Source: Desmodesmus armatus (lineage: Eukaryota > Chlorophyta > Chlorophyceae > Sphaeropleales > Scenedesmaceae). Taken from it: 64,000 nt of DNA. Below, in pieces: positions 23,386 to 36,019 of the stretch (its first letter is position 1; each line of letters starts with the position of its first letter). Both the position numbers and the translations under genes were made by a program. The stretch lies in contig VIIQ02000593.1 in NCBI GenBank assembly GCA_007449985.2, forward strand, positions 682,001 to 746,000. The letters run 5' to 3'. The notes below the pieces were generated by a model, which saw only the letters and a program-made list of their open reading frames with translations, made no database searches and was not told the DNA's origin.

Positions 23386-23830
23386 GTTTTGCATTTGGTG
23401 GCTGCTGGCAAGACCATGTCTATCAGCCAGGTAAGCATTCAGTGTTACCCAGTTGCTGTTCTGAGTCCCTCGCCGCCACACAGCAAGACTGGGTCGCATG
23501 CTCAAAGTGCAGAAGCTGCTGTCAGCCGTCTTTCCTAGCCAACAAAAGGTGTGTGACATGGCAGGCTTTCACAGACAGGCAGTCCTGCAGTATCAGCACA
23601 GCGCATGGCAGCACAGTGTTTGGGAATGGCTGTGGACCCCCCCCCCCCCCCCCCGTCCCTTTGTGATGCCACCAAGGGTCGTGTGTGCTGTTGGCGTTGC
23701 TGGTGTGCGTGTGCATGTGTGCTGTGATGTGTGTTGGTTTCTGGGGTGCAGTTGTCTGCGCAGAACCTTCAGTGCTGACGCATGGAGCACAGGAGACCTT
23801 GGTACAAGCTCAAGTCGACATTCCGGCTGG
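23386..23830 (+). CDS. Candidate three-exon fragment with Cys-rich, CW-like segment
   Basis: Exons 23386-23430, 23484-23548 and 23764-23830 have GT..AG borders and fully compatible phases. The joined peptide reads VLHLVAAGKTMSISQ, then QDWVACSKCRSCCQPSFLAN and KRTFSADAWSTGDLGTSS. The W-V-x-C-x-x-C spacing followed by F-x-x-x-x-W recalls the start of a CW-type zinc finger, but the K-W-R motif and later cysteines are not present, so this may be a chance or degenerate match. The first and third exons share the same acceptor sequence (GTCTGCGCAG). Neighbouring exons could not be placed. Confidence 0.28.
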
Positions 23831-26800
23831 GTAAGTGTAGGGCCAGTGCATGCTGTGCTTCTCCCCAGCCTCCAGACACGGTGTGTTTTGTCAGTGCTAT
23901 AGTTGCAGGAATTCACAGCGATAGGCTTGCTTTGCCTGCTCACATACACCCCCACACTGCCTCATGGCTTGCGCAGTGCTAACTGTGTGTGGCATGCGGT
24001 TGCTGCAACCACCGGCGGCCTTGTCCTGCCGGTGGTTGGTGTGCTGACCAGGGGCCCTGCTAGGCAAGAGGAATCCACCTGTCTCATCCACAACTCCAGG
24101 AGTGCTTTGTGTCCCAGCTGGAGGCATCCACTGGATGAGTCATCCTCCTGCACATGCTCTTCTGGTGGGTAGCTGCTGTTCGAGATCTGTGCAAGGCCTG
24201 CATGCGTGTGACCCGTGCAGCTCTCAGCTGGACATTTGTGTGTGGTGGACAGCTAAACAGTCACGTGACAGCAGCACTGTTATGAAAGCAGGCTGTGCAT
24301 GTCGTAGAGTGGCTGACACGCATGCTTTGACCGCTGCGTAAGGGCAGTGCTGACGCTCTGCATGCCTGCGCTGGCTGCGGCCACCACCCTCCCTTGCCCC
24401 CTGGGTGGTGGCCGGTGTGCTGCCCTGTGTGTGCTGTGTTTGTGTGCTGTGTGCTGCGCTGTGCTGTTGTGTGTGGGTGGCATGGTTGGCTGAGGTTTGG
24501 AGCAGCATTGTAGACTTTCGTGTTGATGTCAAGCAGCTAGTGGCAGCTCTCGTGGCGCATGTTGTGTGGTTCACAGCTCTTTTTTCCATGTACAGCGGGC
24601 TACATAGTCGATCAGTATCAGCAGTCAGCAGTAGGCAGGATGGAGTCTCAGTGCAAGGGGGATGACTGGTGTTGATTTGATGGCGGGTGTGCTGCGGTAA
24701 GTGCTGTTCTGTAGTGGCAGGGGTTTGTGCTCTGACGGCTCTCAGTGACTGTGCAGGGTGTGTTGGCGTTGGCCCGAGTGTTGGAGGGTTTAGGCTAGAG
24801 TGCTGGAGGGTTTAGGCTGCAGCGGGCCAGGCAGTGTTGGATGGCAGTGGGCTTGGTGGACATGGTTCAGGCAAGCAGGGTGCGAGCTGGATTAGGCAGG
24901 AAAGGTTTGGGCATGCAGAATGAGCTGAAGCGGAGTGTAGTGGGCTTGGGCTGTAGTGCTGTCTTGGCGGTGGTTGCTGCAATGCATGCTGTGGAATGAT
25001 CCCTTGTGTTTTGCTGCATGTTGATGTTGGGGTCTGGGGTTCACAGCGTACACAGCAGGAATACAAGCTAAGGGTGGTTCTGAGGAAGCACTGTAGCAAT
25101 TTGCATGCTGTTTGACACGTTTGAAGGGTGGGGCTAAAGTGTTGTCCAAGTGCAGTAGCTATGGCCGTCTGTGCATGTACGCCCTTGTCCTGCTAACTGT
25201 GTCTGCAGTTGCAGTGGGTGTTGCAGGGTAGGCTGGGGTAGTTCTGTCGTGTTGTATAGTAGGGTGTCATGTCATATTGTAGGGCGGGTTGTAGGCATGC
25301 GTACATGTGGGTGGTGTGGGTGTTGTTGCACATGTGTCGAGACTCTCTCCACGCCAGGTGTTGCGGTTGGGCTGGACTTGGGCTGATGCTGGGAAGTATG
25401 AAGGGATGATCTGGTCAGAGCGGTGAAGGGATGATCTGGTCAGAGCGGATGAGCTGGCAAGAAGGGACACTCTGTGGCGAGACGGCGCCTGCGGGAGATG
25501 CCTACACAAGGTGAGGGCGCTGGCTTGCCTGCTGCCATCGGATTTCAGACACTTTGTTGTAAGGTCTGGACACTTTGTGGTGGGCAGGGTGGGCGAGATG
25601 TGGACTGTGTTGTGACAGCTGCAGTCTACACTTCACAGGTGTGCATTATTCTGAAGACACCCAGTTGCCAACAGTATCCAGCAGTAAGCTGAGCAATGCA
25701 GGAGGGATGAGACTGCATTGGCATGTAGTGCAATTTTCACACACGCTGTCCTTGTGCTGCTGTTTGTCAGGTTGCCTGATGGTGGTCTTTGGTGCTTCGA
25801 CGCAATCGTTGGCTGCTTCCCATCCCTGGCCAAGACTTCAGCACCTGCACCACAACAGGGTGGGCAACTTCCTAGGGGCTTTGTATGGGGTGGGAACAGG
25901 CGTGGTGGGGGCAGCGGGCATGAAGTCGATGCACAGGCGATAGTACTGCAGTGGCACTTGATGGGACAAGCTAGCTCATGAGACAAGGGCATATGTTGCG
26001 TGCAGTTTTGTCAGTACAACTGCTCATGTCATTCAGCACCATGCCTTGAAGCAGCTGTGTGTGGGATGCTAGGGGGATCACAGCCAGAATGGTGATGGCA
26101 CAGCAGCAAGTGTCTAAGTTTGTCCTTCTTGTAACAAGGTAAGGGTCGAGAGAGGGGATGCAGAGGTGCATGGTATGTGATGTGTTGGGGCCCCACCCCT
26201 CACTCCCAGCTGCCCTGCAACGCTGCCAGGTTGCCCACCGTGGCCCTTGCGTGGGTGGCTCTGCTGCTGCGCCCCCGCACAGCACCCCCCTCCCTGGGCC
26301 ATGGCGCGGCTCTTCTGGTGGTGCCTGCGCGTAATCCCTTGTGACCTCCTGCTGACATCCCATTCACCATCCGACCCATGCTGGAATCAACCCGGTCCCG
26401 CACATGCCAACGCGTCAAGGGCTATACTGACAACTGTCATCCATGGTCGACGCCTACGACAGGGTGGGCAATTTCCTGGGGGTAAAGGGTTGGGTACATG
26501 CATGTACACAGACATGTTGGGTGCAGGGGTGGCCAGTCAGCTAGTCCGCAGCTGTCTGTTCTGCAGTGGGACCCTGGGCAAAGGTAGTTATGCTGAAGAG
26601 TGTTGGGTGCGCGCACTCGTGCATGGAGTGGTCTCAATCTGACTTGCTCGTACAGCCTGGCAGGTAGCAATGTTTGTCTACCCCAAACTACCGCGTAAGG
26701 ATGGTTAGTCGCACATCGTAGCGGTACAAGGTCAAATACTGAGACTGTGTGTTAGGCAGAGAGGATACATGCATACAAGTGCATCGGTGTCGTGTGTAGC

Positions 26801-28114
26801 CAGTGCAATCCTAAGTTAGGGACCAGCAGCCATGCATAAGCAGCTACTGGAGCTTTGCAGGATGTCACAGCAGAACTGGGCAGTCTGGTGCTGAGCTAAC
26901 AATTTGCCAGCATGCAGTGTGTCAGCATGCACCTCAGCTGCAGTAGGTATGGTAGGGTCCCTCCCCTCACTCCCAGCTCCCCTGCGGCTGCTGCCAGGTT
27001 GCCCACCGTGGTCCTTGCGTGGGTGGCTCTGCTGCTGCGCCCCCGCACAGCACCCCCTCCCTGGGCCATGGCGCGGCTCTGCTGGTGGTGCCTGCGCGTG
27101 ATCCCCTGTGACCCTCCCCGGAGCGGCATGGAGTGGAGAGCAACCAGCGTGGCCACACAGAGATGCTGACCGTGCTTCGTGCATCAGGAGATGTCACTTC
27201 CATGTTGACACCAGGGCCCCTGGGAAGCTACGGGGCTTGAGGGTGTGAAGAGTGTCGCTCCCTGGATGCCCAGCCCAGCTTGTGTGGCAGGTGCGGAGGA
27301 CTGCGTGGCTCGGCCTACTACAGCATTTTGCAGCATCTGTGCTGTGTTACATCAGTGCTGCTAGGGTTAGCTAGCCACATCAACGGCTAGTGGTTGGAAT
27401 TGGTTTCCTTGCAGTCCTGTGCATTCTGGTTTCACTGCCTGCTGGCGTCGCGCACGTGCGCTAAATCCAATCCACAGTATCTGCACTCCCACCAACTGAC
27501 CGTGTGGTGCTATGTCTGTCTTTCTGCATCCAGGTGGATGGCAGCTGTGATGTTGGGAGGTTTCAACCCTGGGAGGTGGTGTGCTGTCTGTGCTAATTGC
27601 AGCACGGGTGCGTGGCAGGATTGTGCAATGGATCTCAGGGAGATGGCAGGGCTGGGCCTAGGTGCACGTGTAACACAAGAACATGATATATGACGTTTGA
27701 GAATTGATGTATGAGGGTCTATGCGACGTGGGTCTGTACAGGGTAGATGAAGTGTAAGTTATGACAGGATTGTTTGAGCGGCAGGACGCCTGGATTGTGT
27801 ACGTGTGGACAGCGATTGAGTACCGTAAGAGCCTTGTCATACACAGAGCGCTGGCATCAGCCTGGCCTTCAGAGACTGATTGATGTATTGCGGCTGAAGT
27901 ATTTTTCAGTCATGACAAGGATGATCTGAACCACAGCGTCAGTTAGCTAGCTGTGTAAAAAGTCAAGCAAGGCATGTGTTTGTTAACTTTGCACAACCTC
28001 AGCCAGTCAGTTGCTGTGCCAGGTTGAGGAACACCTTGCAAGATCAAGTGAGAGCTGAAAACTGAATAAAACTTGATTAGAGTCATAGCGCAAGTCAGCA
28101 GGCCTTGCGCATCA

Positions 28115-28119
<5 letters not shown>
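23831..28119. other. G/T-rich region without a recognised gene
   Basis: The plus strand is G/T-rich, as in introns of plus-strand genes here, so unrecognised plus-strand transcription is likely. Seen within it: an 11-bp perfect stem (24006-24016 with 24028-24038); a 24-bp tandem duplication near 25397-25449; an open segment near 25770-25945 (VGNFLGALYGVGTGVVGA) whose beginning is echoed near 26460; and the long direct repeat listed separately. No product can be named. Confidence 0.4.
26190..27117. repeat. Direct repeat of about 150 bp, copies about 770 bp apart
   Basis: 26190-26345 and 26960-27112 share a long, highly similar stretch including GGTTGCCCACCGTGG, GCGTGGGTGGCTCTGCTGCT, GCCCCCGCACAGCACCCCC and GGCCATGGCGCGGCTCT. 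Differences are a few substitutions and small indels. One frame is open through both (ALAWVALLLRP), but the protein is unrecognised. Confidence 0.85.
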
Positions 28120-28195
<76 letters not shown>

Positions 28196-28196
28196 A
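28120..28196. repeat. (GA)n microsatellite
   Basis: About 77 bp of alternating AG with two GG interruptions near 28150 and 28181. It lies about 390 bp upstream of the DUF2256 gene start. Confidence 0.97.
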
Positions 28197-28581
28197 CTGA
28201 ACAATAGGAACAGAAGCAAATGTGTATCATGCCATAGTGTCTTGTTGCCATGCCAAACAGTCACAAGTGACAGCTTGCAAGTGCTTGCTGAGTCCACATG
28301 CTGATTGGGGTGGCTGATTGGGGTGGTGCCGCCAAGTTGGCATTGTGACACTCACATACCAGAGTGTAGCATCGTGAGGCTCGGCATAGCTTCGTCCGCC
28401 GTCAACAGCTACGGTGTGTTGGTAGGTTGGGGCTACACTTGTTCGTACGTGTCACACAAACCGGCGCAGCTACAGCTGCTACAGCCGGCAGGTCCAGTCA
28501 TCGTAACGCACTAGCATCCTCACAATAGACAAACGTAAAGGAAATTGTTGCATCTAACAGAGGTATGAGGGGCAACATTAG

Positions 28582-29264
28582 ATGCCTCGAGGCGTGAAGA
28601 AGGCAGACCTCCCAGAAAAGATATGTGTCGTTTGTAACCGTCCATTCACATGGAGAAAGGTATATGAGAAGTGCTGGGATCAGGTGAGGGTCGGCACCAA
28701 GCATGGGTGGGCCCAGGCATGCCCAGCAAAGTGACCGCACCATGCTGCTGCTGTTCTGTCCACGTGCTGCTGTCAGCGCTGCACCTCTCAGAGTTCAACA
28801 TCATGTTGATGATATCTGTCGAAATGTTTCGTTCAGATCCTGCCAGCAGTCGTTGCCGGGTTGGTCCGTTCCAGTTGGTGGTTGACATGTGTGGTGAAAA
28901 AGGGTTGGTTGCGGGACAGATGTGTATCATCAAAAAGTGCATCATCAACGCGCCAACCACCACACAACGCATGCTTGCTGCTCTGATTGTTTGATTTTGG
29001 ATGCCTTACTTTCTGTGTCTCTAGGTCCAAACATGCAGTGACCGCTGCAAGAACGAGCGCAAGCGGCAGCGGCAACAGCAGAACAGACTGGCCAAGGCAG
29101 GGCCAGCAGACCAAGCAGAGGACCAGACTGCAGGCGACCTGAAGGCAGTACCTCTCCATAGTATTGCCAGCACATTGTTGCTGCAGGCTGTCATCTCAGC
29201 AGCCTCGATCCAGTTACCTCCTGGGGAGTGTGTTGGGCACTCTGGGCCAGCTTGTTCTCAGTGA
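28582..29264 (+). CDS. DUF2256 small zinc-binding protein, 2 exons
   Basis: Exons 28582-28683 and 29025-29264 give 113 aa. The N-terminal 45 residues match the DUF2256 family: MPRGVKKADLPEKICVVCNR, PFTWRKVYEKCWDQ, then across the splice junction VQTCSDRCKNERKRQRQ. The four cysteines in C-x2-C ... C-x3-C arrangement should form a treble-clef-like zinc site; function in the family is not established (mostly bacteria, also plants and algae). The intron falls between CWDQ and VQTCSDRC. The C-terminal 60 residues are not conserved (Ala/Gln-rich). A TGTAA lies 31 nt after the stop. The start is the only ATG that gives the conserved KK-x-LP-x-K lead-in. Confidence 0.9.
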
Positions 29265-29294
29265 ATTGCTGGCAGGCTCTTGTAGATCTACACA

Positions 29295-29299
29295 TGTAA
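29295..29299 (+). terminator. Putative TGTAA poly(A) signal of the DUF2256 gene
   Basis: TGTAA motif 31 nt downstream of the stop codon at 29264, the best-placed such signal on the plus strand in this window. Confidence 0.6.
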
Positions 29300-32200
29300 C
29301 AATCATTGATTGATTGGGTGACTGATTGATGCCAGCAGCACACAGCATCATGGTTGGTCAGGCCCTGGTTGATGCCCACGCTGTTGACAGTTTCTACAGC
29401 CTGCACAGGCATTGAATCCAACACGATGCTGCCCCACTTTGAAACAACAGCTTTGCATACGCCCACATGCAGGGTTCATACTGTCGTTGCTGTGTGGCAC
29501 ATGAGACGATGAAGCTACTGTAAAGAAAGCATGCCGCCAGCACTGTGAATGAGCATCTCTTGACCAAGCTACATGTCGTGTCAGCAGGCAAGGCCCGGTT
29601 TGTACTTCTGAGCAGTATCCTGTACAACCGCACAAAAGCGCTGTCTGCAGCTGACCCTATATGGTGCACAGTTGCAGGCTGCTGTTCGTACAGTTACACT
29701 GATGCCCAGTGTCACAAGCCATTGCCATGATATGGTCGCCATGCACAATGCAGAGTGGGCAAGTATGGTGCTGACACAAGCTCAGGGACCACCTCGATGC
29801 CGCGTTCAAAGAGCAAGCACACTCAAAACACATGCGGGACCCATTGCAGGCATCCAATACACCAGGTCTTGCTAGTGCAGCTTGTCTCCTGCTGCACCAG
29901 CTTGCATCCACGGTTCCTGGGGTTGCTGCATGAAACACAGGCCTGACAGACTGCAGGCCCGGCTTCTACAAAGACAGCAAGTCACACAGACACTCCTTAA
30001 AAAGGACGCTGATGCAAGCCGTCTAGAGTCTAGTTCTGGTTCCACAGTATGAAACTGTGTGGAGTCCCAGAAACAAGGAGCTGCACTGAAACAAGGAGCT
30101 GCACCGAAACAAGGGGCTGCACCGATTGCAAGTGTGAGTGCAAATGTACACTGCTGCCACGCAACGGGCAGCACTGGGCTATCAGGCCCCACTCAACAGG
30201 CCAAAAAAGTGTAGGCGGTTTGGCTGATTCGCGGCAACATGCAAGCAGTCTTGCAATGTGGTTCCAGCCACAAGCTACGACTATCAGCACCACAACCAAC
30301 CAGAGAACTGCAAGGGGCGACATGCATTTTGCTGGAGGTGGCCCCTTGAGCACGCTTCCTGCAACGAACACAGAGGCAATAGAGCCTGTGCGCTTCAGCT
30401 AGGCAGGATGTCATGCACATGCAGACACACTAAACGGCAGCGTTTGCACCAGCCAAGGGTGTCAGTGTGCTGCTGCTCTTCCTGCAGGCACTTGGCGGAA
30501 TGATGCAACCTCAGCACCTGCAGCACAAGCACGAAATCAAGCACCACCGGTCTGCAAGCAGACGAGCTGAACAAACATATGCCTGCGGCAGGCAAACACC
30601 TGAGGTGCAAAACTTGGGCACCACCCCTGCGCTGCAAGGAATCACCAGCACCACCTGCACTGCAAGCTGACCACCCTAGTCAGCGCCAGCCCCTTTGCAT
30701 GCAGCGTCGCTTGCTGCAGCACAAACTCGTAGCTGCAACCACAAACGCCAAGGAAGCCCCAGCTGATCGTAGAGAGAGAGAAGGTAAGACTGAAATGTGC
30801 AGTCCACAAAGGAATGCACACACGCCTTTGACAGGGCTACGCTGCTGGCCCTGCGGGCAACACTGGCATGTTGCAGCATAGTCCTGGGAAGAATGAGGCA
30901 GCAAAACCGAGCCACAAAGGCCCACAGACAACCCGGCCAAACACTTGCCGCAAAGGCACAAAGCAAGCCGCCCCTGGTGGTAGCTGTACAAACAGTCCAA
31001 TCAACCCTGGCTGTGCGCACACGCGCCAAAATCGTGCATGCACAGGATAGTATCAGTGCTAGGTGTGCGTCAACAGCGCAGGCCCGATAGTAGAGATGCA
31101 AGCAATCATGCAGATAGTAATGCAGCAGTACTAATGCAGCACGGATGGTGCGGCTTGCCGTCGACCAGCTAGGGCAGCTGTGCAGCAGAGACCTTCCATC
31201 AGGTGCAGCATGGAGGTCCACACTCTGTGCTGACTGCGCATGCACCTGGCAACAGTTCACCAGGGGGGTCAATCAGGGGGCATGTACACCAGGCAGAGCA
31301 GCAAAACACACAGCGCTCCTTGACCATGGTCCCCTCCATGGACTGGCGGCACCCCTGTGTGACATGAGACCCTCCTGATCTTGCAGGACTGATGCATGAT
31401 ACAGCATGGTGCAAGCACGTCATGCATGGCTATTACTGGCGGTGAGTAATACAGTCCACCTGTAATACTACTACGAACAAAGTTGCCACCCGCTGTGGCC
31501 ATACTCCATGCACGACTGAGCAGTAACCGAGACCCTCCTGCCAACAAGCCGCAGGGCGCGATGCCGCACACTCCGCTCAAAAGCAGCACTGTGGGTGCAT
31601 GTGGGCGCATGCACGGCATTGATTGCTGCGTTGAACAACACATCCAGCATCCCTAGCACAAAATGCGAGCATGCGCTGCACATGTGCACCAAGAGCCCGT
31701 GATCCCCCACGAACAGCTTTGACAGCAGTGTCAGTCCAAAACCAGCCAATCGCCTCCTATCGTTTATACCTCAGGACACAGATAACACGCAGCCCAGCAC
31801 AATAAAAAGGCAATCGCGTGGGATATCGTGGGTTGGTGCTGGGGTGCAGCATGGTTCAAAAACCAACCACTGCTGGATGATGACTCAGCAGGCACCATGC
31901 GGCACCCTCCATCCTTGACACAAGTGCTTCTATTCAAACCTGTGGAGCCAGAAAAACACCTGTCGAACCAGAAACAGCACGCTGTGGGAGATGTCAAAAA
32001 CTCACCCAGCAGTGCCCCTACCATCAGCGTGCCATCACAACCACCAGCACACTGTACCCTGCTGTCCCTGGCAAGCCGCTTGCGACAGTCACGTTCATCC
32101 CCTACCAACTTTCCAGCAACTGCAACAGATGCCAGCGCAACCATTGGCAGAGCACACGGTGCAGCCATGCACCGATTCAATCGAGTGACAAGGCACAGAC

Positions 32201-35200
32201 AGTGACCACGGCAACCAGCCTGTATGAAGCCCCAGCCAGCAGCCCACACCCCCGTCAACAGCACTCTCCAGCACGCCACGCACAGTAGCAGGCGGTACAG
32301 ACACAGCCCACAAACTGCTTGGTCACCTCACCCCTATGCATGGCCACTTTAAGCCGACCAGAAGCACGGGGACATCCATGGCGCACAGACGCGCACACAC
32401 ACACACACACACATCCGCATGTCAGCACACCTGCGCCCGCCCAATGACAACACAGCTTGGGCCCATGCGCCCAACTGCCAGGGGAGCAGGGGGGCTTGCA
32501 ACGTTGCATCCTGAAGAGTCGGGCATCAGGTGCTGCAGCTCATCACAACCCTGCACATAATAAGACTTATTCTTGCCCTGCCCCCGGGTACCACAACACA
32601 ACAGCAGCACATAGAGATGCCCTCTGTTGGCTGTGCAGGCACGGCTGGGGGTCGAGGGCCTAAGCTGAGGCCATGGCAGGAATTCCCAGCACCACAGTGC
32701 AACGAAAGCGTGCCCAGCAAAGGCAAGGCGGTCTGGCAAAATTGTCTGTGTGCTTTGCAGCATGCAGCCTGCATGCTGTGGTGCTGGTGCAGCACCACAG
32801 CAGCAGGTGACAAACATACATCACAGGCAGGGTTTGCTGCCATACGGTACAAAGGCACTATCCTTGCTGCGCAAAATTCCAAGAAAAGGAAACAGGGTTG
32901 CATGTGTGCATATCATGCAAACTTCAGGCGGCACGGAAGTGATACATGCTGGCTGGCCAGCTGCAAGCGCACACACAGCATTTGCTGCTGGTCAACACCC
33001 TGGCTTGATGGCTGGGGCGGGAGATAGATACAACCCTTGTGTATCTCCCACCACTGGACAGTCCCTCAAGGCATGCATGCACACAACAGCTTCTACAGCA
33101 GCTAGAGGATACCCCACCCTACCAGCACCTATGGCCCATCATCGCAGGACAGATGCAAAAGCGCGCCCAGGCAGCCCCCTGCCAGGTGCAGCAACAAGGC
33201 GTGAGCCAAACAGACAGGCCACCTGCTGTTGCTGCGCAGCACTGTGACAAAAACGCAGCAACCAAGTGCAACAGCAGCACCAAACCCTCCTGATGCCCCC
33301 GCATTTTGCTTCATGCATAATCCACAAAACCCTGGACTCACAATCCCAGCCCACCCAACAAAACACATCTGCGGTGCCGCCTGCACGGCCCCCAGCTTCT
33401 GCTGCAACTGCCGCATCAGTAGGGCCTGAAAGGTCCCTCCTGCAGTGCAACAGCGGCGGCAATTCGTGCTGGGGCCGCTTGTGCAGGCACTACCAAGGAA
33501 TGACTGTGCGCAGGTGGCACAGGACGGCTCAAGTTGTGAAGCTTCATATTCAAACCTTGCCTTCCAACAATCTGACCTGAGGCAGTTTGTGTGTGTCACC
33601 AGCACACCAATCAAAGCTGGATGGCCAAAAACCCCGCTAACAGCTGACTAATGTGTGACTGTCATGGAGGCCAAAACTCGTCAGCTCAACAAACACATGC
33701 TGCCGTTGCCGGTCAGCTAACAAACGAGCCTGTGCCAACCCGCAGGGGGAACACAGTCAACAGTGGCCAAGGAGAACAGAGCACACCATGTCACAAAACT
33801 GCCACAGGCACCCAGCAGCGCCAAAGGGCTATCAGGAGCCTCACTTGAACACGGAAAATCACACCGACACGGGCACTGGTGCAAGCAGGTGCCGCTGTGC
33901 AGGGCAACTTCCTAACAAACCCACACAGAGTTGCCTGTCGATGTTAGCACTATCTCCAACACACACAAAACAGCACCAGCAGATTCAGTTGCCTGTGTGT
34001 ATGTGTTGACACATGACTTCTATGTCCTGCAATGCAAGTTCTTGGTGCGCAGGCATGTGCGGCGGGCACATGCACTGACCCACACAAGACAGCCGATAGC
34101 TGCCAGAGGCGTTGCCCTCCTTTGAGCTGACGCAAGCTGCACCCAAAAAGCAACCGGACAAGCTGTGAATGGCAAACTGTGCCTGATCGCGACAGGCTTG
34201 CTGCCCTGCCAGCCTGCCTGATGTTGTTCCAGGGGCTCAGGAGGACCCAGAGCAAGCAGCAGCTGCGTGACACGGCACGGGCAGCATCCCATGTGGCAGG
34301 ACCAAACGGTAGGCCCCCACAAACAAGGAATGACCAGCAAAGCGATGCATCCTGTCCCAGCACACTGTCAACGGCAGCTGCGCAATGGTGCTACATCGCA
34401 CACAGCACCTGCCAGCACCCCATGAAGACCCTCGATTCACCCCCAACAGCTGCAGAGAAGGGTGCTGGCAGGACACCCTTGCGGCTTTGCACTGCAGCAC
34501 CGTCAATCCCCGTATTCTGCAGCCGATGCAGAGTTGACCCTATGAACCTGCAATATTGTGTGTGGGGGGCCTACAGCCACACCAATTAGCCAAACCCATG
34601 CCGAGCCAACAGTGCTTGTGTCCAGCCAAACAACCCAACGGTCCATGCCAAGGCAGCTGATTCCATCAACCCAGTGTGCTGCAAAGTTGTGTATGCACAC
34701 AGACAAGCCAACCCAACAGCACCACACATCACTGTCTGCCAAACAACAAGGTAGGGTTGCCATGTCATGCGAGGGTGTCCTGCAGGCCACCACCGCGTCC
34801 AACACCCCATGCCAGCACACAACCACCAACATGCGGGCAGCAGAGCGCCGTACTGTATGCCTCCAAAACATACCAAACCAAACAAGTGCCTCTTTTGGTG
34901 ACACCTTCCACCAACCCATGGACCATCAAACACCACAGGTGGAATGGTCGTGATGCGCCATAGCCTGGTCACACAACTGGCTTGCAGGCAAGCTGCTGTC
35001 ATGGCACACCCAACAAGCACATAAGCGTGCAACAAAACCCATGGTGTGCAGAGCACATTGCCTCTTACACACCCAACTTGTGCACAGGCTTTGTACGTCA
35101 TCACACCCACCCTATGCATGGCAGCAAAAGGGATGTGTGCTGATGCATCAAAATGGCACCCGCACTCACAGTAAGGGATGAACACCCACAGACCAAAAGC

Positions 35201-36019
35201 CACCATACATGTGGCAGCACACTCCCACAGCCCTTGTGCCCCAGCACACAAGATCCCTGCTGACCCCATAACACAAGCGCTGCATGCACCACGTGCATGC
35301 AGCGCAGCAAGACCTGTCAATACATGGCGCCTGGAAGCGTGTGCAACCGCCTGCAATGCCTGCAGCAGGCGGTCGCATCATTCAGTGTCTGCACATGTGC
35401 TGGAGCATGCATATCCATGCGTCCCATGTGGATCGAATCGCAAATCCTGCATATCTGCACAAGGAGAGCACTGTGTGTGCTGGGGCCCTTGCGCAAAAGA
35501 GATGAGGGAGGGCAGGCAGGCAGACCAGAGAGGCTGCTGCACTGCCTGCTCTGTTTCGTGACCACCTGCAGCCATATGGTCACGCCAACACAAGTGTAGA
35601 CCAGAGCAAAGAGCACAAAAAACCTCGCCAAGCCAGTGCTGAAGCTTGCCCTTGACATAACCCCCAGTCATAACCAACCCGAACACACACCCAGAGTGGA
35701 ACCAGCGAGCAGGTGGTGTATCACCAAAAGGGCCCATGCATGATAGACAGGCAAAACAATCGCATGGCTTGTTGGCCAGCACACAAGTTGCAGCCCATGT
35801 CCAGCAGCGCTGCTGCATGCCCCTTCTCCCAGCAGCTGCATGTGAAATCAGGCCTTGCACAGCAGCGCTATCACAGAAGGGGCAGGAGCAGGCGCAGTGG
35901 TCCACCTGTCACAGACCCAAATCAAACTCCATGCAGCTAAATCAAACGAGCTTGCTGGTGCCCAGTGCTGCGCCCAAACTGTAGCGCCAGCAGCTGTCTG
36001 GCTGTTACCTGCTCAGCTG
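29300..36019. other. A/C-rich 6.7-kb region without a recognised gene
   Basis: From about 29.9 kb the plus strand becomes rich in A and C (CAACCAACC, ACACAAC), the mirror image of the G/T-rich 21-28 kb region. That suggests minus-strand transcription. Many long minus-strand open frames exist (for example 34586-35356) but they are Cys/Trp-rich, lack splice-phase partners and resemble no family. A short three-copy repeat of about 17 bp (GAAACAAGGAGCTGCAC) lies near 30069-30124. A minus-strand TGTAA (TTACA at 35065-35069) could end the CCCH gene. Nothing else can be supported. Confidence 0.4.

Noticed and set aside
34586..35356. 256-codon minus-strand open frame
   Set aside because: Cys/Trp/Gly-heavy composition, no family match, no splice partners; looks like stop-poor G/T-rich non-coding sequence.
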